Source: UBA1738 sp045538755
Lineage (GTDB): Bacteria > Bacillota > Clostridia > UBA1381
Assembly (NCBI GenBank): GCA_045538755.1
Contig: JAZQEC010000041.1
Coordinates: 124,001-188,000 of the forward strand
Length of the DNA stretch: 64,000 nucleotides
Direction: 5' to 3'
Positions 33,135-40,928 of this stretch are shown here, in pieces. Below the pieces are notes generated by a model. That model was not told the DNA's origin, did no database searches, and saw nothing but the letters and a program-made list of their open reading frames with translations. Within the stretch, counting starts at the first letter, position 1. Each line of letters begins with the position of its first letter. The position numbers were made by a program, and so were the translations under genes.

Positions 33135-34196
33135 TTGATAAAAGGGACAAGAATGATTGTAATAACGAAAAATAAAATCATTGCAGCAGCAAGTCTTTTT
33201 TTGCTGCTTTTAGTGTGCATAGTTTCAATTACGCTTGTTTCAAAAAGTAAGAATATTACTGCGTTTTCAAGTTATAAGAATATAATAGACAGCGAGATAG
33301 TACCAGCAAATGAAGAGAAAAATAAAAAAGAAGAAAAAAATGTTTCAAATGAAATTTTGCGGCATTTTTTTGGTTTAAAAGAAGGAAAAGCTGTTTCGAC
33401 ACCTGAGCCAACACAAATTCCTTTTAAAACTCCTATACCTACTGAGGAACCTACAATAAAAGCAGAAAGTGTGACAATAGATAAGGGACTTAAGATTTCA
33501 AATGCTACGCCGTATCAGGTAAATCCGCAGGATTTTTTAGGACTTCCACTTTCTTTTTCTATTGATAATAGCGGTCCGCAAGTGCTGATTATGCATACTC
33601 ATACAACAGAGAGCTTCTGTGAAGAAACTTATGTAAAGGGTGCTCCTGACAGAAATCTTGATGAAACAAAAAATATTACTGTAGTAGGTGCAGCTATGGC
33701 GGCTGTATTTGAGAAAAATGGGATTGGAGTAATTCATGATAAGACTGTTCATGATTATCCGTCGTATAATGGTGCATATCAGAAAGCCGCTGCAACAATA
33801 AATAAAAATCTTGCGAATAATAAGAGTATAAAGGTAGTTTTAGACGTCCATCGTGACGGAATTACACGAAGCGACGGGACAAAGGTAAAGCTTGTTACCG
33901 ATATAAACGGACAAAAAACTGCACAGATAATGCTTGTTGTGGGGAGTGATGTAAATTTGCCGCATGATAATTGGAAGGAAAATTTTAAGCTTGCGTCAAA
34001 AATTCAGGCAAAGGCTGTGGAGGTTTTTCCATCGCTTATGAGACCGATTGACCTGCGTCAAGAAAGATTTAATGAGCAGCTTACCAAAGGCTCGCTTATA
34101 GTTGAGGTCGGCTCAAACGGAAATACAATGGAAGAAGCAATCCGTGGAGGTGAGGCTGTTGCTGAGGTGCTGTGTAAGGTTTTGACGGGGGAGTAA
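33135..34196 (+). CDS. spoIIP: Stage II sporulation protein P
   Basis: SpoIIP (353 aa) is the amidase/endopeptidase that with SpoIID and SpoIIM drives engulfment during sporulation. A membrane anchor (about 14-35) and a Thr/Pro/Glu-rich linker precede the amidase domain with LIMHTHTTESF (His metal ligands), VVLDVHRDGI, and the late SLIVEVGSNGNTMEEA. The ATG at 33126 directly abuts AGGAG; the TTG at 33135 has proper spacing and is chosen. A further ATG at 33153 would also leave the domain intact. It marks the organism as a probable spore former. Confidence 0.93.
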   Translation: MIKGTRMIVITKNKIIAAASLFLLLLVCIVSITLVSKSKNITAFSSYKNIIDSEIVPANEEKNKKEEKNVSNEILRHFFGLKEGKAVSTPEPTQIPFKTPIPTEEPTIKAESVTIDKGLKISNATPYQVNPQDFLGLPLSFSIDNSGPQVLIMHTHTTESFCEETYVKGAPDRNLDETKNITVVGAAMAAVFEKNGIGVIHDKTVHDYPSYNGAYQKAAATINKNLANNKSIKVVLDVHRDGITRSDGTKVKLVTDINGQKTAQIMLVVGSDVNLPHDNWKENFKLASKIQAKAVEVFPSLMRPIDLRQERFNEQLTKGSLIVEVGSNGNTMEEAIRGGEAVAEVLCKVLTGE

Positions 34197-34462
34197 ATAG
34201 GTTTGTAAAAAAGTCAAAATATCAAAATGCCTGAAAGCTTTTTTAGAAATCTCGTTATACGCCTTTCGCCTGACTACATTTATCCGGGTGTTTATTCGCC
34301 CAAATTCTTGTTTAAGTTTGATTATTTAGAATATGTAGCGTAAAAGCTGTAATGGATAGCGAGTTTTTTCGCATTTTATTTTTAACGCTGATATTTGTAT
34401 GTTTATATAAATTCTTGGATCAATAATCATAATATTACCTACTTTTTTGAATACTGAGAATG
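34197..34462. other. Intergenic stretch without a recognised gene
   Basis: About 265 bases between spoIIP and the small repeat gene. No ORF with a ribosome-binding site, no strong promoter and no clear hairpin array; nothing assignable. Confidence 0.5.
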
Positions 34463-34492
34463 AAAAAGGGCACGAATGCCCTTTTTACTTAA
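34463..34492 (-). terminator. Terminator of the tandem-repeat small protein gene
   Basis: AAGGGCA with TGCCCTT around a 4-base TTCG loop (minus strand), followed by T residues. It overlaps the stop codon of the gene at 34485. Confidence 0.8.
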
Positions 34493-34679
34493 ATCTTTGA
34501 CCATTTGGTTTAAAGAAGTCTTGTCCGCCGAATATGTTAGATTGCGAAAAACTAGTCCTTTGACCATTTGGTTTAAAGAAGTCTTGTCCGCCAAATATAT
34601 TAGGTTGAGAAGAACCGATTTTTTGACCATTTGACTTAAAGAAATCTTGTCCTCCAAAAATATTAGGCTTGCTAAACAT
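34485..34679 (-). CDS. Small tandem-repeat protein (NIFGGQDFFKPNGQ repeats), 64 aa
   Basis: The product is almost entirely three near-identical units of about 20-21 residues built on PNIFGGQDFFKPNGQ, separated by short Ser/Arg spacers, with MFSK in front and RFK at the end. DNA repeats are likewise near-identical (CCATTTGG...AAGTCTTGTCCGCC). The ATG at 34679 follows GGAAGGAG by 8 bases, while an upstream ATG at 34697 is part of that site. Short IFGG-x-D-x2-x-NG repeat proteins seem to recur in gut Firmicutes, but no function is known to me. It lies 73 bases downstream of the zinc-ribbon gene on the same strand. Confidence 0.8.
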   Translation of the reverse strand: MFSKPNIFGGQDFFKSNGQKIGSSQPNIFGGQDFFKPNGQRTSFSQSNIFGGQDFFKPNGQRFK

Positions 34680-34752
34680 TAAATCATCTCCTTCCATAGT
34701 ATATTTATAATTTGAATATCTGTTTGGAAGATATAAACTATACTGAGTGTAT

Positions 34753-35589
34753 TTAATTCCAAAAATCCATTGCAGCTAATTTAGACGGTAAATTTTTAAA
34801 ATATCCAGACAGCCAAGGTTCATCAAACCGACATGAAAATTTATCTGTATCATCTATACATTCAAGCATATCAGATTTTGATAACTCTATTTTCTGATAA
34901 AACTTTTTGCACGAAACGTTGAAAGATGGAGTTCTTGTTGATAGGGGAGTAGATATGTACTGGTTCAAGTTTCGAGTATTATTTAATGATATTTCTCCAT
35001 AATATTGTGTTGAAGAATTCCATTGCTCTGCAAAATGAATGAGTTTTTTTTCCATATCAATGATTGTTTTTTTTAGAATTTGGAATTTTGGATTTGACTT
35101 TACCTGAGTATTAAGATACGGATATATTATGCTTATAACATAAGTTTCTGAGAAACGACGTTTTTCTTTTTTTAAACCATGATGCTTTGAGTTTCTTAAT
35201 GACTCAAATGCTTCAGGATTTATTTCATGCAATTTATTTTTATTAAATTTTTCTCTAAAATTATCTTCTACTGATGCTTCGAGCGTATTGATAAGGTCTG
35301 ATAGGAGTTCAAGGTTGTCATAATACTTAATTAATAAATGGTCTGAATTAAGAATGATAACGTTTTCTAAAGTTTTTAAACATTTATCACAAAGTGCAAA
35401 GCGGTGATAATAGTATCCATTAGTTTCTGCATCATAATTTGACATTAATTGTTTTGATAATTCCTTTTGGTGCATAACTTCAAAATCGCCTATTTGTGTG
35501 GAACGTTTTCCGCCTATATATTTTATTTTGTGCTTTGCTCCACATTTTTCACAATAAATTATTTCACCACGAATATCTAAAAATGACAT
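34753..35589 (-). CDS. Hypothetical protein with N-terminal zinc-ribbon-like CxxC pairs
   Basis: Not recognised (278 aa). The N-terminal ~75 residues hold IYCEKCGAKHKIKYIGGKR and later FALCDKCLKTLENV, two CxxC pairs that probably chelate zinc. The remainder is polar and helical, with no catalytic motif that I can identify. AAAGGAGCC precedes the ATG by 8 bases. It is the third large gene of the minus-strand cluster starting at 37828 and follows the 328-aa gene by 26 bases. Confidence 0.6.
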   Translation of the reverse strand: MSFLDIRGEIIYCEKCGAKHKIKYIGGKRSTQIGDFEVMHQKELSKQLMSNYDAETNGYYYHRFALCDKCLKTLENVIILNSDHLLIKYYDNLELLSDLINTLEASVEDNFREKFNKNKLHEINPEAFESLRNSKHHGLKKEKRRFSETYVISIIYPYLNTQVKSNPKFQILKKTIIDMEKKLIHFAEQWNSSTQYYGEISLNNTRNLNQYISTPLSTRTPSFNVSCKKFYQKIELSKSDMLECIDDTDKFSCRFDEPWLSGYFKNLPSKLAAMDFWN

Positions 35590-35615
35590 ATAAATTCGGC
35601 TCCTTTAAATAATTT

Positions 35616-36602
35616 TTATAATAATTTCAATAACTGCTTGTACTCTTTTTTTGTTAAGTAATTATTATCTTTTATATATTTTAGCACACCATTGGATTTT
35701 CTAAAATATTTAGAAAATCCTTGCGGAAAGCTATTGATGTAATTAATAGCTATGCGCATATTAATAATTTCTTTTCTTTTAAGCTTATGGCAGATAACAT
35801 TGTTTATGATAATATCGTGCAATTCTATTATAAGGTCATTAAAATCACTTCTAATATCATCTAATTCACTTGTAAGTTCTTTGATAGGCATTCTTGCACA
35901 GGTTAATGTATCATTTAAAAGTGACTCATAGGATGATATTTTATCCTGTCTTGTACCTGATGTAAATGTGTCAACGACCGATTCACAGCTTTCGCCTAAT
36001 AATGTTCCAAAATCAAGCCAGTCACCAACATTGTCAGATATTGAAGCAGAAAGATAGCCTCCCAAAGCACCTCCGACAATCTGCGAAATTGTGCGCAATA
36101 TAGGGTTCCCTCGCTTAGCAGAACGATAGGTTGGGAAATACTGTGTTAACAAATCGCAAAGTTTCCTTATGTCAGCGACATCATTTATGTCGGAAATGCA
36201 TTCTTCAATTAAAGTGTTATATCTTTTATGTAAGGTTTCGCGATTGTTTTTAAATTCAGATATATTTTCTAATGATGTCATATGATTTCCTTCTATGAAA
36301 AAAAGCAAATAATCTATGGGATATAACAAATATATTGAATTTTGAATATAAGTGTTTAAGTCATATTTGAATTGATCCCATAATTTAATAATATTTTGAG
36401 GAATATCATGAATAATACTGCAGCATAGATCTACATCATTGCTTTGATTGTAAATATCAAGCGAGTGTTCAATCTCTATTTGAATATTATTGCTTTCTGA
36501 TGAAAGGAATACATAACTGAAATAGTTATAACAATAATCGCGCATAATACTTAATGTGGCACTTAGTTTATTTAATTCCTTCTTACGTATATAGTTCAAC
36601 AT
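35616..36602 (-). CDS. Hypothetical protein with a glycine-rich hydrophobic patch
   Basis: Not recognised (328 aa). Mostly helical and rich in Asn, Ile and Leu. Around residues 175-200 there is a hydrophobic, glycine-containing segment (SQIVGGALGGYLSASISDNV) flanked by charged sequence, which could insert in a membrane or pack as a glycine-zipper helix. The ATG at 36602 is 7 bases from GGAGAG; the TTG at 36617 is part of the site. Translation probably follows that of the TPR-like gene, whose stop lies 16 bases upstream. Effector or toxin function would be guesswork. Confidence 0.6.
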   Translation of the reverse strand: MLNYIRKKELNKLSATLSIMRDYCYNYFSYVFLSSESNNIQIEIEHSLDIYNQSNDVDLCCSIIHDIPQNIIKLWDQFKYDLNTYIQNSIYLLYPIDYLLFFIEGNHMTSLENISEFKNNRETLHKRYNTLIEECISDINDVADIRKLCDLLTQYFPTYRSAKRGNPILRTISQIVGGALGGYLSASISDNVGDWLDFGTLLGESCESVVDTFTSGTRQDKISSYESLLNDTLTCARMPIKELTSELDDIRSDFNDLIIELHDIIINNVICHKLKRKEIINMRIAINYINSFPQGFSKYFRKSNGVLKYIKDNNYLTKKEYKQLLKLL

Positions 36603-36618
36603 AATTTGTCTCTCCAAC

Positions 36619-37722
36619 TTAAATCTTAGTTATTGCACTTGGTTCTATTTTTCGTTTCTTAAAAAATCCTTTTCTATCCGCCTGACAAATGGCAATTACG
36701 TGATCAACAAAAAGAGAAAGTTCATTGTCAGGACAAGGAATTTCACCTTTTTCATTAAATAAGATGCCATAATTCTTATGCAAAGCATTATCATCATAAT
36801 AGGGCTGGGTTATTTCTGCAATAAATATTGCTCGGTGCGCATAATATGGTAGATGAGAAAAGAGTATTGCATGCGTATAGTCGGTTTCTGCAAGAAAATA
36901 TCTTACCTCATCTCTTTTTCTTGAACCAAAAGAAACAACAAAATATATTGCAAGGTTGCCGGACGTTGGTTTTTGTAAGTTCGGCATAGAGATAATCATA
37001 TAATATCTTTTTTTATCTTTTTCGTCATTTATTATATGAGTATTTATTTCCATCGGATAATTTTCCGGATTTTTTTCTTCATCGAAAATCATGTCTTTCC
37101 ATAACTGATTAATGTAATCTGTTTCTGTTCCTTGATTTATATGATAGAATAAATAATCAATGTGGTTAAGAAATAAATCGGGTAATATATAGCGCTGAAA
37201 AATGGATCTAAAGTCTTCCATTGACATCTTTTTAATTTCTCTATCATAGAAAAAATCATTAAATGATATTTGATCGCCTCCAAATTCTTGTGCTTTTCTT
37301 ATATACGCCTCGAATTTTATTTTATCTTCTTCATATATTAAAGACATTATAAAATAGGCTTCAGGCACATTTAAATCAAGTGCTTGTTTTAATGCATTAG
37401 TAGATTCTTCTTCATCAATAAACTTGGCATTTTCTCGTGCAAATTCCATGTGTACAAGAGCTAATGCTTTTGGGTAATGGTGTTTGTATGATTTTTTTAA
37501 CCAATCCATCGCAGCTCGAATTTTACCTTTTTGTATATTAACCTTATACATTAAAAATTCTGCCTGGGGATTTTTATTGCTTGCTTCAGTTTTTATTATA
37601 TGCATCCCGACGCGTAAATCTATCTCAGTATTGTCATAACCGAATACGAGTTTTTCTGCAAAATCAAGTTTCGCTTCTACACTGTTTAATGATTCCATTA
37701 TATTTTTATTTCCTGAACTCAT
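36619..37722 (-). CDS. TPR/Sel1-like repeat protein with unknown C-terminal domain
   Basis: A 367-aa protein. Residues ~15-160 look like helical-hairpin repeats of the TPR/Sel1 type (MDWLKKSYKHHYPKALALVH, NALKQALDLNVPEAYFIMSL, FEAYIRKAQEFGG). The C-terminal half (about 200-350) is beta-rich (YYMIISMPNLQKPTSGNLAI, then YFVVSFGSRKRDEVRYFLAE) and I do not recognise it. The ATG at 37722 follows AAAAGGTGA, which overlaps the stop of a 33-aa ORF upstream. First large gene of a cluster under an XRE-controlled promoter. Confidence 0.65.
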   Translation of the reverse strand: MSSGNKNIMESLNSVEAKLDFAEKLVFGYDNTEIDLRVGMHIIKTEASNKNPQAEFLMYKVNIQKGKIRAAMDWLKKSYKHHYPKALALVHMEFARENAKFIDEEESTNALKQALDLNVPEAYFIMSLIYEEDKIKFEAYIRKAQEFGGDQISFNDFFYDREIKKMSMEDFRSIFQRYILPDLFLNHIDYLFYHINQGTETDYINQLWKDMIFDEEKNPENYPMEINTHIINDEKDKKRYYMIISMPNLQKPTSGNLAIYFVVSFGSRKRDEVRYFLAETDYTHAILFSHLPYYAHRAIFIAEITQPYYDDNALHKNYGILFNEKGEIPCPDNELSLFVDHVIAICQADRKGFFKKRKIEPSAITKI

Positions 37723-37726
37723 TCTA

Positions 37727-37828
37727 TCACCTTTTCTTTAGTTTAATATTTTTTGGTACTTTCGAATATTTTATTAAGAAGTCCGCAAAAGATTTGATAT
37801 TTTTATTACTTTTCTTTGGTATTCGCAT
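37727..37828 (-). CDS. Small basic leader ORF, 33 aa
   Basis: On the minus strand an ATG at 37828 lies 6-7 bases after GGGAG. The product (MRIPKKSNKNIKSFADFLIK followed by a Lys-rich tail ending KLKKR) has 12 Lys/Arg in 33 residues. Its TGA forms part of the ribosome-binding site of the TPR-like gene, so the two would be translationally coupled. It starts about 25 bases after the predicted transcription start. No homologue comes to mind. Confidence 0.5.
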   Translation of the reverse strand: MRIPKKSNKNIKSFADFLIKYSKVPKNIKLKKR

Positions 37829-37860
37829 AAGCAAGCTCCCATCTGTATTTTTCTATATAA

Positions 37861-37911
37861 ATTATACACCATATCTAGTGTAATGTCAATACATCATATT
37901 TGATGTATGAT
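37861..37911. promoter_or_regulatory. Divergent promoters with operator-like inverted repeats
   Basis: Minus promoter: TTGACA (37889-37884), 17-base spacer, TATAAT (37866-37861), for the 37828-34753 cluster; perfect consensus. Plus promoter: ATGTCA (37883-37888), 17-base spacer, TATGAT (37906-37911), for the XRE gene. Each spacer holds an inverted repeat: TACAC-N8-GTGTA (37865-37882) in the first and ATACATCA-TATT-TGATGTAT (37889-37908) in the second. A repressor bound there would block both promoters. Confidence 0.7.
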
Positions 37912-37933
37912 AAAATTTTTTAGAGGTGATGAG

Positions 37934-38152
37934 ATGAAAAGTTTTATTGAAAGAATACGGGACTTGAGGGAAGATAATGACCTGAAGCAAAAAGATGTTG
38001 CAGATGTTTTAAAGACAACCCAGCAGGTATATTCAAGATATGAAAATGGGAAAAATGAAATCCCCATTCATCATCTTATAACTCTTGCAAATTTTTATAA
38101 AGTAAGTACGGATTATATTTTAGGTATAACAGATAAAAAAGAGCGGCATTGA
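37934..38152 (+). CDS. XRE family repressor of the divergent cluster
   Basis: A 72-aa single-domain HTH_3 regulator: FIERIRDLREDNDLKQKDVA, the recognition helix region TTQQVYSRYENGKNEIPIHH, and LANFYKVSTDYILG. The ATG at 37934 follows GAGGTGAT; the upstream ATG at 37907 overlaps the promoter. Its position beside paired inverted repeats over divergent promoters makes it the probable repressor of itself and of the unknown cluster on the other strand. Confidence 0.85.
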   Translation: MKSFIERIRDLREDNDLKQKDVADVLKTTQQVYSRYENGKNEIPIHHLITLANFYKVSTDYILGITDKKERH

Positions 38153-38169
38153 TTTAATTCAATACCGCT
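38142..38169. terminator. Terminator between XRE and carD genes
   Basis: AGCGGCATTGA (38142-38152) with TCAATACCGCT (38159-38169), one mismatch/wobble; on the minus strand a CTTTTTT run follows, ending carD. Confidence 0.75.
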
Positions 38170-38178
38170 TTAAATTAT

Positions 38179-38688
38179 TTAGCCCTCCAGCTTTTCTTTT
38201 ATGTACTCACCAACTTGAGCACCGTTTAAATTAAGAACGAATGCAAATTCATTTTCGATAAGAGCTTTTGCTTGAGTTAAGGCTGATTCATCGGTAGCTG
38301 AAAGCTTTTTTCCTGCCTGCGACAATTCCTTCTTTTTTATATGAATACAGCCTACTAACTCCAAAAGCTCTTGTAGCTCACAGCTTTTTAGAATTTTTTT
38401 AAAATTTTCATTTCGCTGTTTTCTATCCTCAATCCAGTCGGTTTGAGTGTTTTTCAAATTTGCAATGATTTCATTTATTTCATCTTTATTTAAAATATAG
38501 CGCATTTTGGAAGTCAGGGCTTCATTTGAAGTAGGAACATAAATTGTTGAGGTTGCAGCTCCTACCGGTTTTAAAACATAAAACTCCTGTTTGTTTTTTG
38601 TGTGCATATAATCTATTTTTTTAATATCTGCAATAAGACAAACTCCGGAGGAAGAATATCTGATGTAGTCGCCCTTTTTGTATGCCAT
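38179..38688 (-). CDS. CarD family transcriptional regulator
   Basis: A 169-aa CarD/CdnL-type protein. The N-terminal RNA polymerase-interacting Tudor-like domain is YKKGDYIRYSSSGVCLIADI and FYVLKPVGAATSTIYVPTSN; the C-terminal helical DNA-binding domain follows (IANLKNTQTDWIEDRKQRNE). CarD proteins stabilise open complexes at rRNA and stress promoters. It has its own promoter (38776-38804) and a ~85-base leader with a possible stem (ACAG...CTGT), and a terminator. The tRNA-Arg gene is on the opposite strand upstream. Confidence 0.88.
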   Translation of the reverse strand: MAYKKGDYIRYSSSGVCLIADIKKIDYMHTKNKQEFYVLKPVGAATSTIYVPTSNEALTSKMRYILNKDEINEIIANLKNTQTDWIEDRKQRNENFKKILKSCELQELLELVGCIHIKKKELSQAGKKLSATDESALTQAKALIENEFAFVLNLNGAQVGEYIKEKLEG

Positions 38689-38775
38689 TATGTTAAACCC
38701 CTTTCAATTCATTTTTTGATAAAAATAAGAAGCCCGACAGAAAAATATTCCTGTGAGCTACTTGCCATTAACTAT

Positions 38776-38804
38776 ATTTTATCAAATAACAAAATTTATT
38801 TCAA
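38776..38804 (-). promoter_or_regulatory. Sigma-A promoter of carD
   Basis: On the minus strand TTGAAA (38804-38799), 17-base spacer, TAAAAT (38781-38776). Confidence 0.65.
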
Positions 38805-38995
38805 AGGACATTTTGACTAAAAAAAGATATAAAATATTTAGTGGTTTTGCAAAGAAAACTATATTTGATTGATCGTTATTTTAGTTTTCTAAAAGCAACA
38901 TTTTGCGACCGCATAAGCTATAGTAAAAAAACTAGACATAATATAAAAAAATACTTGCTAACAAAAAAATATTAAAAGTATTTTTATGAAAGCCC

Positions 38996-39024
38996 TTGAA
39001 AGAGTGAAGAAACTGTGCTATACT
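38996..39024 (+). promoter_or_regulatory. Promoter of tRNA-Arg(CCU)
   Basis: TTGAAA (38996-39001), 17-base spacer, TATACT (39019-39024), 34 bases before the mature tRNA. Confidence 0.8.
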
Positions 39025-39057
39025 ATTTAGGTTAAATTAACATATTTAAAACAATAT

Positions 39058-39132
39058 GCCCTCGTAGTTAAATGGATATAATAAACCCCTCCTAAGGGTT
39101 AGTTATCAGTTCGATTCTGGTCGGGGGTGCCA
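39058..39132 (+). tRNA. tRNA-Arg, anticodon CCU
   Basis: 75 bases with encoded CCA. Acceptor GCCCTCG pairs CGGGGGT with wobbles, the anticodon arm is AACCC-CTCCTAA-GGGTT giving anticodon CCT (reads AGG), and the T arm is ATCAG-TTCGATT-CTGGT. Own promoter and terminator; hairpin array C follows directly. Confidence 0.92.
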
Positions 39133-39134
39133 GA

Positions 39135-39170
39135 AAAAAGACATTATTCGACAAAGAATAATGTCTTTTT
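39135..39170 (+). terminator. Intrinsic terminator of tRNA-Arg(CCU)
   Basis: 15-bp stem AAAAAGACATTATTC (39135-39149) with GAATAATGTCTTTTT (39156-39170), loop GACAAA. Confidence 0.9.
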
Positions 39171-39420
39171 TAGCTAAATTCGCTAACGCGAGCTAAATTG
39201 AGCAAGCTCAGGTAAATTGCCTGCGGCAGCTAAATGTGCTACGCACGCTTAAAGCGAATTTAATTTAGCTACTCCAAAGGAGTTATTTAGCTATCGAACG
39301 AAGTGAAATAATTTAGCTTTGCAACTTGTTGCAAAATTTGGCTAAATATGTTGGCATCTAAATCGTTCGGCTCCTCTGCGCTAAAGCAAAGTTTTTTGCA
39401 AAATAAATGCCATTTTTGAT
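39171..39420. repeat. Hairpin array C (AGCTAAAT separators), with conserved tail
   Basis: Left half: hairpins TCGC-TAAC-GCGA, TGAG-CAAG-CTCA, TGCC-TGC-GGCA, GTGC-TAC-GCAC separated by AGCTAAAT or a variant. Centre: AGCGAATTT (39253-39261) is the inverse of AAATTCGCT (39176-39184). Right half: separators become ATTTAGCT between ACTCC-AAA-GGAGT, a TTCG-AACGAA-type hairpin and TTGCAA-CTTG-TTGCAA. TGGCATCTAAATCGTTC (39352-39368) then repeats the tail of array B exactly, and TGGCAT/ATGCCA plus T residues closes the element near 39416. Confidence 0.8.
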
Positions 39421-39472
39421 AGATGTGCATTTTTTTTGGGTTAGAGAGTTAAAAATTACGTGGAATGCCAAT

Positions 39473-39502
39473 AAAAAAATCCTGCCTGAGCAGGAATTTT
39501 TT
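39473..39502 (-). terminator. Terminator of the MFS transporter gene
   Basis: TCCTGC with GCAGGA flanked by A and T runs; on the minus strand ends in seven T residues just past the stop at 39510. Confidence 0.8.
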
Positions 39503-39509
39503 TGCAATG

Positions 39510-40733
39510 TTATTCGCTTTTAATCTTTTTTGAAAATAGTAGAATAATTAGCATTATAATCGGGAATATAGCCGTAGCACCAATTCCGATTTTGAGTCCT
39601 AATTGTTCAGGTGTTATATCAAGTCTTGCGGCGCAATCTGCAACGGCGGTAAGTTTAATTGAAAAGTCCGAAATTGTTCCGCACAGCCATGAACCGAACG
39701 AGCATCCCACATCGCCAAAAAGTGCAAGAATACTAAACATTGCAGTTCCACCGCCTTTGATTACCTTAGCAGAGTATGAGTAAACTCCTGGCCACATTAT
39801 GCTTACTGAAAAACCAGTCACCGCACAGCCTAAAAGTGCCAAATACGGGTTTTGTGAAATAGACGCTGTCATATAGCATATTGTGCAAAGCACGCTTGAA
39901 AAAATTAAAGATTTTCTAAGATTGAGTTTTTTTCCGAAAAATCCGTATAAAATTCTTCCAAAGCCCATTAAAAGTGCTAAAAGACAAGGACCCATGAGGT
40001 CTCCTGCAAATTTATCAACGCCGAGTCCTTTTTGTGCAAAAAGCGATGCCCATTGAGACATTGTTATTTCCGCCGCACCCGAGCATAGCATTAAAAAACA
40101 CATATTTATAAAGAGTGAAGATTTAAGTAGAGACAGTGGTGTTTTTTGTTCTGTTTCGGCATCAATTTCAGGTATTGGAACAACAGAAAATAAAAGTGCA
40201 TTTGCAAACGGAAAAAGTGACCACCCAAGCGGTAAAAGCCACCATATATTGCTCGAGAATGCCTTCAGGACTGCAGTTGTAATAAGGATAACTACGAGCT
40301 GTCCCCAACAGTAAAAGGAATGTAGCATACTCATTTTTGACGAACTATGGTCAATGTCAAGTGAATCCACGATAGGACTGACCATTACTTCCAAAAGTCC
40401 GCCACCGAATGCACAGAATATTACAGATGCCAAAAGGCTTATGTAAATCGGCAGAAAATGCGGCATTATCCCTAGACATAAAAGCCCCAAAACTGCAGAA
40501 AGCTGTGCTAGAATACCGGATTTTCTATAACCGAGCCTTGAAATTACTTTTATCGAAAGTCCGTCGGTGAAAAGCTGAATTATAAAGTTAATCAGCATAA
40601 GATTTGCAATATCTGTATAAGAAACACCGAAATTATCCTTAAATATTACGAATAAAAGCGGTGTAAGATTATTAACAAGTGCCTGCGTAGTTATTCCAAG
40701 TTCGCAGGCAAGCATAGTTGATTTGTATGTCAT
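39510..40733 (-). CDS. MFS transporter
   Basis: A 407-aa, 12-helix major facilitator. The N-terminal half includes NLTPLLFVIFKDNFGVSYTD and the motif-A-like loop between helices 2 and 3 (KVISRLGYRKSGILAQLSAV). The C-terminal half includes FGRILYGFFGKKLNLRKSL. It most resembles FucP-like or sugar/efflux MFS proteins, but I cannot assign a substrate. GGAGGTAA precedes the ATG. Monocistronic, with a terminator at 39473. Confidence 0.85.
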   Translation of the reverse strand: MTYKSTMLACELGITTQALVNNLTPLLFVIFKDNFGVSYTDIANLMLINFIIQLFTDGLSIKVISRLGYRKSGILAQLSAVLGLLCLGIMPHFLPIYISLLASVIFCAFGGGLLEVMVSPIVDSLDIDHSSSKMSMLHSFYCWGQLVVILITTAVLKAFSSNIWWLLPLGWSLFPFANALLFSVVPIPEIDAETEQKTPLSLLKSSLFINMCFLMLCSGAAEITMSQWASLFAQKGLGVDKFAGDLMGPCLLALLMGFGRILYGFFGKKLNLRKSLIFSSVLCTICYMTASISQNPYLALLGCAVTGFSVSIMWPGVYSYSAKVIKGGGTAMFSILALFGDVGCSFGSWLCGTISDFSIKLTAVADCAARLDITPEQLGLKIGIGATAIFPIIMLIILLFSKKIKSE

Positions 40734-40852
40734 AGGGTTACCTCCAAACCCTGCTATTATAGCAAAAATTAAATTTTATGTCAACAGCAGGAAGATAGTT
40801 AATACCATATTATGCAGATAAAAAATAATTGGGATTGTTTTCTTTATATATC

Positions 40853-40881
40853 TTGAAAAAACAGAATCTTGCTGTTATAAT
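40853..40881 (+). promoter_or_regulatory. Sigma-A promoter of the nitroreductase gene
   Basis: TTGAAA (40853-40858), 17-base spacer, TATAAT (40876-40881). Confidence 0.75.
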
Positions 40882-40928
40882 GTAAAATAAGAAAATATAG
40901 GTAAAAAATGTAAAGGTAGTGACTGTGT

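Noticed and set aside
39171..39420. CRISPR array
   Set aside because: Constant words are only 7-9 bases, the variable parts are perfect hairpins rather than unique spacers, the words invert at the centre, and there are no cas genes.
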